From Cupriavidus sp. U2 (GTDB taxonomy: Bacteria; Pseudomonadota; Gammaproteobacteria; Burkholderiales; Burkholderiaceae): 64,000 nucleotides of DNA. Positions 17,162-25,634 of this stretch are shown here, in pieces. Below the pieces are notes generated by a model. It searched no databases. It saw nothing but the letters and a program-made list of their open reading frames with translations, and was not told the origin of the DNA. The DNA is taken from contig NZ_RCOG02000002.1 of assembly GCF_009663685.2 (NCBI RefSeq), positions 372,001 through 436,000 on the forward strand. Direction: 5' to 3'. Every line of letters begins with the position of its first letter. Positions within the stretch are counted from its first letter, which is position 1. The position numbers and the translations under genes are program-made.

Positions 17162-18061
17162 ATGCCTGCCGTCCCCATGCCAGACTTTCCCGATGCCGCC
17201 CCCGACCACCGTCCCGCCGATGCCGCCAATGCCGCCGCCCTGCCGGCATGGCGGATCGACACCGACACCCTGCGCCAGGCGCTCGCTGGCGGCCCCGCTC
17301 GGTCATGGCAGGTCGAGGTCGTGGCGGAAACCGGCTCGACCAATGCCGACCTGACCCAGGCCAGCCGCAGCGCGCCATGGGCCGACGACGCGCACGTGCG
17401 CGTGGCCTACCGCCAGACCGCCGGTCGTGGCCGGCAGGGGCGGCCCTGGCAGGGCGCCGGGCTGATGTTTTCGGTGGCGATGCCGCTGGCGCTGGCGCCG
17501 GCGCGGCTCAGCGGCCTGAGCTTGGCCGTGGGGCTGGCCGTGGCCCAGGCGCTGGAAGACTGCGACGCCGCCTGCGGCGCGCGCGTGGGCCTGAAGTGGC
17601 CCAACGACCTGCAGATCGACGGTCGCAAGCTGGCCGGCATCCTGATCGAATCGGTGCCGGCCGGGCCGCAGCGGCTGTGGGCGGTGATCGGCATCGGGCT
17701 GAACCTGATACGCGACGCCGGCATGGAAGCGGCGCTGGGCCGCGAACTGGCAGGTGTGTCCGAGGCCATGGCGTCGTTCGATCCGCAGCGCGACCCCACA
17801 CGCATCCTGGCCGCCGTGCTGAACCGGCTGGCCGCCATGCGCGCCACGTTTCTGGCCCAGGGCTTTGCGCCGCTGGCGCCGGCGTGGTCGGCGCGCGATG
17901 CCTTCCGCAACGAGCCTGTGCGCCTGCTGCATGACGGGCAGGTGCTGACCGAAGGCCTGGCGCGTGGCGTGGACAGCGACGGCCACCTGCTGCTGGAAAC
18001 CGCCGATGGATTGCAACGCATTGCCAGCGGCGAGGTGTCGCTGCGCGGAGCCACCGCATGA
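17162..18061 (+). CDS. birA: Biotin-[acetyl-CoA-carboxylase] ligase, single-domain
   Basis: 299-residue biotin protein ligase that charges biotin carboxyl carrier domains. The ligase motif GRGRQGRPW (biotinyl-AMP loop) and [17 protein letters not shown] are present, with a C-terminal SH3-like domain. There is no N-terminal winged helix, so this is a monofunctional (group I) enzyme and not a repressor of bio genes. The first 30 residues are Pro/Ala-rich and poorly conserved, so a later start is possible. It overlaps coaX by 4 bp (ATGA). Its likely clients include the methylcrotonyl-CoA carboxylase encoded at the far end of this window. Confidence 0.95.
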   Translation: MPAVPMPDFPDAAPDHRPADAANAAALPAWRIDTDTLRQALAGGPARSWQVEVVAETGSTNADLTQASRSAPWADDAHVRVAYRQTAGRGRQGRPWQGAGLMFSVAMPLALAPARLSGLSLAVGLAVAQALEDCDAACGARVGLKWPNDLQIDGRKLAGILIESVPAGPQRLWAVIGIGLNLIRDAGMEAALGRELAGVSEAMASFDPQRDPTRILAAVLNRLAAMRATFLAQGFAPLAPAWSARDAFRNEPVRLLHDGQVLTEGLARGVDSDGHLLLETADGLQRIASGEVSLRGATA

Positions 18062-18885
18062 GTACGCTGCTGATCGACATCGGCAATACACGGCTCAAAT
18101 GGGCCTGGTGCGACGATGACGTGCCGGCTCCGGCCCCCGCGGCCGGCGCACTGCCCACGCCCTGGCAGCACGCCGGCGCGACGGCACATGCCGCGCCCGC
18201 CGAGCGGGCCGCGCTGCTGGGCACGTGGCAGCAACTGGCGGGCAGCCGCGTACCGGCGGTGTGGATCGCCAACGTGGCCGGTCCGACGCTGGCGGGCAAG
18301 GTCGATGCGTTGCTGGTGGAGGCCTTCGGCAGCGCGGCCGCGCTGACATGGGTACGCACCACGGCCGCGCATGGCGGGCTGGCCAACGGCTATCGCGAGC
18401 CGACCCAGCTTGGGGTGGACCGCTGGGTGGGCAGCATCGGCGCGCATCGCTGGCTGCCGGATCAGACATTGCTGATCGTCACGGCGGGCACGGCCACGAC
18501 ACTCGACATCGTGACCCCCACGCCCGATGGCGCCCGGTTCGAGGGCGGCCTGATCCTGCCGGGCCTGCAACTGATGCTGGGCACACTGGCGCGCAATACC
18601 GCGCAGCTGCCCGAACTCGATGTGCGCGATACCGGCGCCGGCGCCACGCGCGCGGTGCGGGCGTTGGGCGCAGACAACACTCACGATGCGATTGCGGCGG
18701 GCTGCCTGGCCGCGCAGGCCGGCGCGGTCGAGCGTACATGGCGGGCGCTGGCCGAACGCGGCCCGGTACGCTGCCTGCTGTCGGGCGGCGCGCGGCACGC
18801 GGTGGCCGGGGCGCTCGCGATGCCGTTCGAGATGCACGATAATCTTGTGCTGCTTGGGCTGCATGCGATGGCGCTGCCCGCCTAA
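18058..18885 (+). CDS. coaX: Type III pantothenate kinase
   Basis: 275-residue CoaX, which phosphorylates pantothenate in the first step of coenzyme A synthesis. The ASKHA-fold motifs are seen: [12 protein letters not shown] (phosphate-binding loop), [12 protein letters not shown] (pantothenate site) and [11 protein letters not shown]. It is about 15 residues longer than typical because of an Ala/Pro-rich insertion near residues 20-45. Translationally coupled to birA through ATGA, as is common in Burkholderiales. Confidence 0.95.
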   Translation: MSTLLIDIGNTRLKWAWCDDDVPAPAPAAGALPTPWQHAGATAHAAPAERAALLGTWQQLAGSRVPAVWIANVAGPTLAGKVDALLVEAFGSAAALTWVRTTAAHGGLANGYREPTQLGVDRWVGSIGAHRWLPDQTLLIVTAGTATTLDIVTPTPDGARFEGGLILPGLQLMLGTLARNTAQLPELDVRDTGAGATRAVRALGADNTHDAIAAGCLAAQAGAVERTWRALAERGPVRCLLSGGARHAVAGALAMPFEMHDNLVLLGLHAMALPA

Positions 18886-18947
18886 GCCCCTGTCATCCTC
18901 GCCGGCCAGCCTTTGCCGGTGCCCATCACTCGACCGACTCGCGCCAA

Positions 18948-19739
18948 ATGTCCCGGAGAGGCCTGACTGTCCTGCTGCTGATCCTGCTGATCGCCAACCT
19001 GCTGATGCTGGCGGCCGTGCTGGGCGTTTTTGGGCCGCATCCGCTTGGCGGCACGCTGGAGAGCCCACGCGAGCCGCAACGTGTGGATCAGCAGGTGCGC
19101 CGCGAGCGCATGGAGATGCTGCCCCAGCCCGCCGAGGCGTCGGCGCTTGCGCCACGCAGCGAGATGCCCGCCGGCGCAGCGCCCGCGGGCAAGGCGGCGC
19201 CGGGCAGCGTGACGCTGGCCGCCGCGCCGGCCGATGCCTGCCTGGAGATGGGCGGCTTCACGTCGCAGACCGTGCAGCGCGCGAAGGAAGACCTGGCCGC
19301 CGTCGCGGCGGGCTCGCCGCTGACGGTGGAACAGTTCGAACGCAGCGAGCAGGTGCGCTGGTGGGTCCATCTGCCGCCCCAGCCCACGCGCGAGAACGCC
19401 GACCGCAAGCTGGCCGAGCTGCGCCGCCGCAAGGTGACCGATGTGTCGGTCGTAAGCGCCGATGACCCCGAGTCGTACACGGTATCGCTGGGCCTGTTCC
19501 GCGAGCGCGAGCGGGCCGACCGCTTCCTGGAAACGCTGCGCGGGTTGGGGGTGCGCACCGCGCTGGTCAGCGACGCGCCGCGTGCCGTGTCGCGCCAGTG
19601 GCTGCGCGTGGCGCACGCCGACGAGGCTGTGCGGACCCGCATGGATGAAGTCCGCCTGCGCTACGGCGCGGAGTTGCTGCAGTCCTGCAAGGGGATGACG
19701 CAGGCGCGCGGCGAAGGGAGCGCCGCGCGGGCGGGGTAG
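18948..19739 (+). CDS. Membrane-anchored SPOR-like protein
   Basis: 263-residue protein with an N-terminal membrane anchor (LTVLLLILLIANLLMLAAVL, residues 6-25), a Pro/Ala-rich linker and a C-terminal region (about 115-200) that looks like a SPOR-type peptidoglycan-binding fold: WWVHLPPQPTRENADRKLAELRRR, then YTVSLGLFRERERADRFLETL. Bitopic envelope protein of unknown function, probably co-transcribed with birA-coaX (62 bp gap). The SPOR call is moderate because the domain is divergent. Confidence 0.75.
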   Translation: MSRRGLTVLLLILLIANLLMLAAVLGVFGPHPLGGTLESPREPQRVDQQVRRERMEMLPQPAEASALAPRSEMPAGAAPAGKAAPGSVTLAAAPADACLEMGGFTSQTVQRAKEDLAAVAAGSPLTVEQFERSEQVRWWVHLPPQPTRENADRKLAELRRRKVTDVSVVSADDPESYTVSLGLFRERERADRFLETLRGLGVRTALVSDAPRAVSRQWLRVAHADEAVRTRMDEVRLRYGAELLQSCKGMTQARGEGSAARAG

Positions 19740-19787
19740 GGGGAGCCGCGCCACCAGGGCCGCATCACCATGGCGGCCGGCAAGGTG

Positions 19788-20282
19788 TCAGCCGTGCGCC
19801 CGCACCTTCGTCAGCAGCTTGGTCGTCGAGCGGTCGTGCAGGAACGGGATGGCATAGGCCTGGCCGCCCCAGCTGCGCACCAGGCGGGTTTCTTCCAGCG
19901 TATCGATGTCGTAGTCGCCGCCCTTCACGTAGATGTCCGGACGCACCAGGCGGATCAGTTCCACCGGGGTCTGCTCGCGGAACATCGCCACCAGATCCAC
20001 CGATTCCAGCGCGGCCAGCAGGGCCATGCGGTCCGCTTCGTGGTTGAGCGGACGGTCGTCGCCCTTGCCCAGCATCTTCACCGACGCATCGCTGTTCACG
20101 CCCACCACCATGCTGGCGCCCAGTTCGCGCGCCTGGGCCAGGTACGTGGCGTGGCCGCGATGGAGGATGTCGAACACGCCATTGGTAAAGACCAGCGGGC
20201 GCGGCAGCGCGGCCACGGCGGCGTGCAGCGCGGCGATGTCGTCGGCGGGTACCAGCTTGGATTCGAAGGCGGGTGCGGTCAT
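19788..20282 (-). CDS. rfaE2: D-glycero-beta-D-manno-heptose 1-phosphate adenylyltransferase
   Basis: 164-residue nucleotidyltransferase that activates heptose 1-phosphate with ATP for lipopolysaccharide inner-core synthesis. The CTP/ATP-transferase motif GVFDILHRGHATYL and the C-terminal DRSTTKLL (equivalent of ISSTKI) are visible. It corresponds to the C-terminal domain of HldE alone; the kinase half (rfaE1/hldA) is not in the window. ATG 20282 is chosen because upstream residues cover the terminator of the preceding gene. Confidence 0.92.
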   Translation of the reverse strand: MTAPAFESKLVPADDIAALHAAVAALPRPLVFTNGVFDILHRGHATYLAQARELGASMVVGVNSDASVKMLGKGDDRPLNHEADRMALLAALESVDLVAMFREQTPVELIRLVRPDIYVKGGDYDIDTLEETRLVRSWGGQAYAIPFLHDRSTTKLLTKVRAHG

Positions 20283-20313
20283 GGATCGGGTCGGGAGAGG
20301 GGCGGCGGCGCCC

Positions 20314-20345
20314 AAAATGAAAAACCCCATCGTAGCCGACGGGGT
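20314..20345 (-). terminator. Rho-independent terminator of the diiron protein gene
   Basis: On the minus strand, a 9-bp stem (ACCCCGTCG / CGATGGGGT, one G-T pair) with a 4-nt loop is followed by TTTTCATTTT. It separates the ferritin-like gene from rfaE2. Confidence 0.85.
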
Positions 20346-20376
20346 CTCGTTGCAGCGGCCGGAACCGGAAAATCCG

Positions 20377-21222
20377 TCAGGCCTGGGCGGCCTGCAGGTT
20401 TGCGTTCAGTTCCTTGCGGTAGCGGTTCAGGTCCTGCACCGATTCGAACGTGCGCTCGAACAGCAGCGACATATTGTGCAGAATCCGCTCGATCACCTTC
20501 TTTTCCCAGACCTCGTCGAAGCGGATCTGCTCGTCGAGCCAGTGTTCGAGCCAGTCGGGGTCCGGCAGGCGCGACTGCACGGTGTCGTTCGGGAACAGCG
20601 CCTTGTTCACGTGCAGGTTCGTCGGGTGCAGCGGCTTTTCCGTGCGGCGGGCCGATGCCATCAGCACGCCGATCTTGGCGAAAGCCGCGCGGGCGTTGTC
20701 GCCGAACTGGTGCAGGTACTTCTTCATGTAGCGCAGGTAGGCGCCGCCATGGCGCGCTTCGTCCTGCGACAGCGTGCGGTAGATGTGCTTGATGACCGGT
20801 TCCGAGTGCCATTCGGCGGCGCGGCGGTACCAGTGGTTCAGGCGGATCTCGCCGCAGAAGTGCAGCATCAGCGTTTCCAGCGGCGGGGCCGGGTCGAACT
20901 CGAAGCGCACGGCGTGCAGTTCCTCTTCGGTCGGCACCAGGTCCGGGCGGAAGCGGCGCAGGTACTCCATCAGCACCAGCGAATGCTTCTGCTCTTCGAA
21001 GAACCAGATGCTCATGAAGGCCGAAAAGTCGGAATCGTGGCGGTTGTCGCGCAGGAACATCTCCGTGGCGGGCAGGGCCGACCACTCGGTGATCGCATTC
21101 ATGCGGATGGTCTTCGCCTGGTCGTCAGTCAGCAGGCTCGGGTCGAAGGTATCCCAGGGGATGTCCTTGTCCATGTGCCAGCGGACCGCTTCCAACGATT
21201 TGAACAGTTCGGGGTAGAGCAT
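20377..21222 (-). CDS. Ferritin-like diiron protein, acyl-ACP desaturase-like
   Basis: 281-residue all-helical protein with two spaced ExxH motifs typical of diiron carboxylate proteins: FFEEQKHS (about residues 74-81) and LSQDEARHGG (about 151-160), plus further Glu in FCGEIRLNHWY. The pattern fits the ferritin-like/acyl-ACP desaturase superfamily; the substrate is unknown. Single gene with its own promoter and terminator. A palindromic Fur-box-like sequence lies between the candidate -35 and -10, so iron control is likely. Confidence 0.75.
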   Translation of the reverse strand: MLYPELFKSLEAVRWHMDKDIPWDTFDPSLLTDDQAKTIRMNAITEWSALPATEMFLRDNRHDSDFSAFMSIWFFEEQKHSLVLMEYLRRFRPDLVPTEEELHAVRFEFDPAPPLETLMLHFCGEIRLNHWYRRAAEWHSEPVIKHIYRTLSQDEARHGGAYLRYMKKYLHQFGDNARAAFAKIGVLMASARRTEKPLHPTNLHVNKALFPNDTVQSRLPDPDWLEHWLDEQIRFDEVWEKKVIERILHNMSLLFERTFESVQDLNRYRKELNANLQAAQA

Positions 21223-21247
21223 GCTAAGCCTTTGAAATTACGGGCGG

Positions 21248-21273
21248 ATTCTACCAGACAAGAATCATTCTCG
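21248..21273 (-). promoter_or_regulatory. Promoter with candidate Fur box
   Basis: On the minus strand TAGAAT (21253-21248) is a good -10, with a weak -35 around 21275-21270. Between them lies CGAGAATGATTCTTG (21273-21259) with the perfect palindromic core AGAATGATTCT. This resembles the 7-1-7 Fur box in both spacing and sequence. Confidence 0.5.
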
Positions 21274-21354
21274 AATGTTTTCTCTACTCCGTTTTAGCCC
21301 TGATGCGATGGATTGCCCGGGCGGAGCGCCTGGCAGGCGTTAAAAATGTCGCGG

Positions 21355-22599
21355 CTACGACACTTCCGACATTTCCTGTGCCGTGGGCTTGGTTTCCGGC
21401 ACCACGCCGTACAGGAAGGCGGCAATCTCGTCGGCCTGGGCGGCCGCGTCGCGTTCGCCCAGCGCCAGCAGCGCCTGTGTGAATTCGGGCTCGAACAGCA
21501 GGTAGCTGGCGAACGCGGCGCCGCGTGCCTCGGTGCCGCCCAGCGGCGACAGCAGCGCGCGCACGGTGCGCGGCAGCCGGTGCAGGTGCTCGGCGGCAAT
21601 GGCCTCGATGGGTTCGCTGGGCGAGACGGTCATCACCTGCACGGGGCGCCAGCCTTCGGCATCGTTGGCCATCTCGGGCATGCGCGACAGCAGCCGGTTG
21701 ATATGCATGAGCCGTTCGATGTCGGCCTGCAGGCCATCCAGGAAGATGCTGGCCAGCGCCTGGCCGCCCACTTGCGCCAGCGACGGGTAACCGCCTGACG
21801 GCACCGTATCGAACCACCCCGCGCGCTGGCGCGACGCCGCGCCGATGGCCAGGATGCGCGAGGCGCCCAGATGGATGGCCGGCGACAGCGGCGACATCTG
21901 CCGCATCGTGCCGTCGCCGAACCATTCGTGATGGCCTTCGATTTCCAGCGGCATGGCCGGGAACAGGAACGGGATCGATGACGAGGCCAGCAGGTGATCC
22001 ACGCCGATGGCGGCCTCGACGGCCAGCCGCTGGCTGCGCTGCCACGGATGGATACGGCGGTGCGACTGGTAGAACGTGATGTGGCGCCCGGTGCTGTATG
22101 ACAGCGCCGTCACGGCGAACGCGTGCAGCGCGCCGCTGTCGAGGCTGGCCTGCACCCGCCCGGGTTCGAACAGTTCGGTCAGGAAGCTGCCCAGCGGCGC
22201 ATTGTCGAACAGCGCGCGCGGTGCGCGGCGGGTGATCCAGCCGAAGGCCAGCGACGACAGCCAGCGCGCGCCCGACACACCCATCTGGACCGCATCGGTC
22301 CGGTACACGTCGTCGGCATGCAGGCTGTGCCAGAGCGCCGCCAGCGTGTCGGCCGCGGTGCGGAAATCGGCTGCGCCGGTAGCCAGCCCGGCGCCATTGA
22401 TGGCCCCGGCCGACGTGCCGGCAATGATGCCGAACGGCACCGGGCAGTGGTCCAGCCCATGGCGCGCCGCGATCTTTGCGATGCCTGACAGCACGCCGGC
22501 CTGATATGCGGCCCGCGCGCCGCCGCCCATCATCACCAGCGCCGTGCTCTGGCGCTGGCTGGCCCGTGCGAAGGCGCTGGCGGGCGTGGCCGTGGTCAC
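21355..22599 (-). CDS. Patatin-like phospholipase family protein
   Basis: 414-residue patatin-like acyl hydrolase. The Gly-rich oxyanion loop (GGGARAAYQAGVL, about residues 25-37), the nucleophile elbow GTSAGA and the catalytic Asp (FGDGTMR, DG pair) are present, so it is expected to be an active phospholipase or lipase. A DUF3336-type N-terminal domain is absent. Start GTG at 22599 overlaps the phaM stop (GTGA), a coupling that suggests co-transcription with PHB granule protein PhaM; a granule or membrane lipid role is possible but not shown. Confidence 0.87.
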   Translation of the reverse strand: MTTATPASAFARASQRQSTALVMMGGGARAAYQAGVLSGIAKIAARHGLDHCPVPFGIIAGTSAGAINGAGLATGAADFRTAADTLAALWHSLHADDVYRTDAVQMGVSGARWLSSLAFGWITRRAPRALFDNAPLGSFLTELFEPGRVQASLDSGALHAFAVTALSYSTGRHITFYQSHRRIHPWQRSQRLAVEAAIGVDHLLASSSIPFLFPAMPLEIEGHHEWFGDGTMRQMSPLSPAIHLGASRILAIGAASRQRAGWFDTVPSGGYPSLAQVGGQALASIFLDGLQADIERLMHINRLLSRMPEMANDAEGWRPVQVMTVSPSEPIEAIAAEHLHRLPRTVRALLSPLGGTEARGAAFASYLLFEPEFTQALLALGERDAAAQADEIAAFLYGVVPETKPTAQEMSEVS

Positions 22600-23498
22600 T
22601 CGGAGCCGTCCTCGGGCGCGCCCGGCGTGCCGGTGTGGGACCTGGTGGCGGCACCCTTGGCCGGCGCCTTGCCTGCGGCGCCCTTGGCCGTACCCGTCGC
22701 AGCGGCCTTCTTCGCTGCAGGCTTCCTTGCCGCAGGCTTCTTCGCGGCGGCCTTGCCCGCTGCAGGCCGGGCCTTGCCATTGGCGTCCGGCTTGCGCTGC
22801 GCGGGCGGATCGCCTTTCACGCCGGGCTCCACGCCCTCGGCGCCGGGGGCTGCCCCCGCGCCGAAGCCGGCCATGCCGGCAAATGGCGTGGCGCCGGCTG
22901 CCGCGGCACTGGCGGCCGCTGCGCTGCTGGCGATCTGCGAGAACTGCTGCTGCAGCAGGTTCCACCACAGCGACGCGTTGGGCGGCAGCGGGGCCTCGCC
23001 GGGCCGGGCCGATGCCGCGTCGCCGTCAGCCTGGGCCGCAGGCTCGGCGGCTTCCGCGCCGTCGGGTGGCGCGTCATCGTCGTCCGGCTCGTCGTTTTCG
23101 GCGTCGGCCTGTGCCTCGGACACAGTCTGGCCCGTGCCGAACGGGTGGTGATGCTGCGGGGGATGCGCGCTGGGCGCGTTGGCGGCGCGGGCGACGTTTT
23201 CCATCGCGTTCTGCATGGCCTCGGGCGACAGCGCGTTGCCGAACGTCTGCAGGGCGACCAGCGTGGCGCGCTGTACCTCCAGGCCCTGGATGGTCGTGCG
23301 CAGCAGGTTCGCGTTCAACTGGAGCCAGCTTTCCACGGCCTTGAGGTCGTGGATGCGCTTGTCTACCTCATCGAGATCCATCGGCGGCGTCATGGCGCCC
23401 AGGCCTGGCATCAGGCCGCCGGGCATGCCGCTGCCGGTGGCCCAGAGCTTGCGCAGGAACTCGAAGCTGTTGCCGAAATCGGGAATCTGTCCAAACAT
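22596..23498 (-). CDS. phaM: PHB granule-associated protein PhaM
   Basis: 300-residue PhaM, which in Cupriavidus necator activates PHB synthase and links PHB granules to the nucleoid. The N-terminal half (MFGQIPDFGNSFEFLRKLW, then LKAVESWLQLNANLLRTTIQG) is the phasin-like conserved part; a Glu/Asp-rich disordered middle follows, and the C-terminal 70 residues are a Lys/Ala/Pro-rich histone-H1-like tail (repeats such as AAAKKPAARKPAAKK) that would bind DNA. It is somewhat longer than the Cupriavidus protein as I remember it, through the acidic linker. Next to an enoyl-CoA hydratase upstream and a patatin downstream. Confidence 0.92.
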   Translation of the reverse strand: MFGQIPDFGNSFEFLRKLWATGSGMPGGLMPGLGAMTPPMDLDEVDKRIHDLKAVESWLQLNANLLRTTIQGLEVQRATLVALQTFGNALSPEAMQNAMENVARAANAPSAHPPQHHHPFGTGQTVSEAQADAENDEPDDDDAPPDGAEAAEPAAQADGDAASARPGEAPLPPNASLWWNLLQQQFSQIASSAAAASAAAAGATPFAGMAGFGAGAAPGAEGVEPGVKGDPPAQRKPDANGKARPAAGKAAAKKPAARKPAAKKAAATGTAKGAAGKAPAKGAATRSHTGTPGAPEDGSE

Positions 23499-23549
23499 GG
23501 TGCGGCACCCCTGTCGTGTGGGCCATCCGCGCGCAAGGGCGACGGCCGG

Positions 23550-24374
23550 TTACTGGAATTCGGGCGGCCGCTTCTGACGCAGGCTCGCCATGCCTTCGTG
23601 CACGTCGGGGCCGGCAAAGCCCATGAATTCGAGCGCCAGCGAGGTATCGAACGCGGGACCGGCCATGCGCAGCCAGTTGTTGAGCGCGTACTTGGTCCAG
23701 CGGATGGCGGTTTGCGACCCCGCCGCGAGACGGTTGGCCACCTCGAACGCCTTGGCCACCAGTTCGTCTTCCTCCACCGCCAGCGATACCAGGCCGATCC
23801 GCTCGGCTTCCTCGCCGCTGACCGACTCGCACAGCATCAGATAGTACTTGGCCTTGGCCATTCCGCACAGCAGGGGCCACACGATGGCGGCATGATCGCC
23901 GGCGGCCACGCCCAGGCGGGTATGGCCGTCGACGATGCGTGCGGTCTTCGACGCGATCGAGATATCGGCCAGCAGCCCCGCCACCAGCCCGGCGCCCACC
24001 GCCGGGCCGTGCATGGCGGAGACGATCGGCTTGTCGCAGTTGATGACGTTGTAGACCAGATCGCGGGCCTCGTGCCAGACCCGCGTGCGGGTTTCGAAAT
24101 CGTTGGCCATGTCCTCGACCAGCGCCAGGTCCCCGCCGGCCGAAAAACCCTTGCCTTCGCCACGGATCAGGGCTACCCGGATGTCGGGATCGGCCGAGAC
24201 GTCGCGCCAGATCTCGGCCAGCTCGCGGTGCATGTTGGCGTCGGCCGTGGCCAGCTTCTGGTTGGCCGACTGCGCCGCGCCCATGATCACTTCAAGCACC
24301 GGGCCGTGGCGGCGCAGCGTCAGGGCCTGGTAGCGGGCCAGGCGGGGGGAGAGCGTGTTGGCGTCGGCGGTCAT
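23550..24374 (-). CDS. Enoyl-CoA hydratase/isomerase family protein
   Basis: 274-residue crotonase-family enzyme. The oxyanion-hole segments [15 protein letters not shown] and [21 protein letters not shown] are clear, as is the C-terminal trimerisation helix (ending RQKRPPEFQ). One catalytic Glu of classic hydratases is replaced (around [14 protein letters not shown]), so an isomerase or other crotonase reaction is possible. A 26-bp palindrome overlaps its TATAAT promoter, indicating repression by a dimeric regulator. Confidence 0.85.
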   Translation of the reverse strand: MTADANTLSPRLARYQALTLRRHGPVLEVIMGAAQSANQKLATADANMHRELAEIWRDVSADPDIRVALIRGEGKGFSAGGDLALVEDMANDFETRTRVWHEARDLVYNVINCDKPIVSAMHGPAVGAGLVAGLLADISIASKTARIVDGHTRLGVAAGDHAAIVWPLLCGMAKAKYYLMLCESVSGEEAERIGLVSLAVEEDELVAKAFEVANRLAAGSQTAIRWTKYALNNWLRMAGPAFDTSLALEFMGFAGPDVHEGMASLRQKRPPEFQ

Positions 24375-24434
24375 GGGGCGAATTCCGGAAAGAAGGCGCC
24401 GGCAAGGGCGCGGGGCAAGGCGATGATCCGGCCG

Positions 24435-24464
24435 ATTTCCCGACCGGGCGGTCGGGAAATTATA
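24435..24464 (-). promoter_or_regulatory. Promoter with 26-bp TetR-type palindromic operator
   Basis: On the minus strand a consensus TATAAT (24464-24459) runs into a perfect inverted repeat at 24435-24460, arms ATTTCCCGACCG and CGGTCGGGAAAT around a 2-bp centre. The core GACCGNNCGGTC is typical of TetR-family operators. It covers the -10 edge and the expected start site of the enoyl-CoA hydratase gene, a geometry for repression. No TetR gene is nearby. Confidence 0.65.
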
Positions 24465-24539
24465 GGCGCAACCGTGCGGTCTGCCGCAAGCCGGGTTTGG
24501 CCCGATGCGCCCGCTTGCGGCGCCGGCTGGCCGGCCCGG

Positions 24540-25520
24540 TCAGCGGGCCGCCACCACCTGGTCGATGGCGCCGAAAATCGACTTGCCGTCGGCATCGAAC
24601 ATCTCGATGCGCACGGCGTCGCCGAACTTCATGAATTCGGTCTCGGGCTTGCCATGTTCGATGGTCTCGATCATGCGCTTTTCGGCGATGCAGGCGTACC
24701 CCTTGCTGCGGTCGACGTTCGAGATGGTGCCCGAGCCGACGATGCTGCCGGCGCGCACATTGCGGGTCTTGCAGATGTGGGCGATCAGCTGGCCGAAGTC
24801 GAACACCATGTCGGTGCCGCAGTCGGGCGCGCCCACCTTCTTGCTGTTCCAGTGCACGATCATGGGCCGGTGGACCTTGCAGTCGCGCCAGGCGTCGCCC
24901 AGTTCGTCTGGCGTGACCGCCACGGGCGAGAACGCGGTGGCCGGCTTGCTCTGGAAGAAGCCGAAGCCCTTGCCCAGTTCGGCCGGAATCAGGTTGCGCA
25001 GCGACACGTCGTTGGCCAGCATCACCAGGCGGATGGCCTCTGCGGCCCGCTCGGGCGTGGCGCCCATGCGCACGTCGCCCGTGATCACGGCCACTTCGGC
25101 CTCGAAGTCGATGCCGAACGCCTCGTTCGGGCAGACGATGTCGTCCTGCGGGCCGATGAAATCGTCGGACCCGCCCTGGTACATCAGCGGATCGGTCCAG
25201 AATTCGGGCGGCATCTCGGCGCCGCGCGCGCGGCGCACCAGTTCCACGTGGTTCACGTAGGCGGAGCCGTCCGCCCACTGGTAGGCGCGCGGCAGCGGGG
25301 CCATGCAGTCCTTCGGCTGGAACGGGAAGGGATGGCGCGCCCGGCCCGCGTTCAGCGCGTCGTACAGGTCCTGCAGCTGCGGCGCGTAAAAGGGCCAGTC
25401 GTCCAGCGCGGTCTGCAGCTTGCCGGCGATTTCGGTGGCAAAGTGCGCGGTCTTCAGGTCACGCGAGACAACGACCAGCTGGCCGTCGCGCGTACCGTCC
25501 TTCAGGGTGGCGAGTTTCAT
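24540..25520 (-). CDS. Fumarylacetoacetate hydrolase family protein
   Basis: 326-residue FAH-family hydrolase/lyase. The C-terminal FAH fold has the metal-site Glu/Asp cluster in GIDFEAEVAVITGDV, the conserved RNLIPAELGKGFGF and SKPATAFSP region, and GSGTISN. Length and N-terminal domain (MKLATLKDGTRDG) fit the fumarylacetoacetase-like group used in aromatic catabolism, including 4-fumarylacetoacetate or fumarylpyruvate hydrolases. Divergent from an IclR regulator, which probably controls it. The exact substrate cannot be told from sequence. Confidence 0.87.
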   Translation of the reverse strand: MKLATLKDGTRDGQLVVVSRDLKTAHFATEIAGKLQTALDDWPFYAPQLQDLYDALNAGRARHPFPFQPKDCMAPLPRAYQWADGSAYVNHVELVRRARGAEMPPEFWTDPLMYQGGSDDFIGPQDDIVCPNEAFGIDFEAEVAVITGDVRMGATPERAAEAIRLVMLANDVSLRNLIPAELGKGFGFFQSKPATAFSPVAVTPDELGDAWRDCKVHRPMIVHWNSKKVGAPDCGTDMVFDFGQLIAHICKTRNVRAGSIVGSGTISNVDRSKGYACIAEKRMIETIEHGKPETEFMKFGDAVRIEMFDADGKSIFGAIDQVVAAR

Positions 25521-25550
25521 GCGAAATCGAACATTGGCAGGAATGAATGG

Positions 25551-25565
25551 CCGGTAGTCTACCGG
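25551..25565. promoter_or_regulatory. 15-bp palindrome between FAH hydrolase and IclR genes
   Basis: CCGGTAGTCTACCGG, a perfect inverted repeat with a one-base centre, 31 nt before the FAH-family start and 70 nt before iclR. It is the best candidate operator for the adjacent IclR-type regulator. Confidence 0.5.
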
Positions 25566-25634
25566 AGCGGCCCGGGCTGGCCGCGGGCCGCGTATAGAAT
25601 GGCCGGCATCACATTCCTGTTTCCCGAGCTGCGC

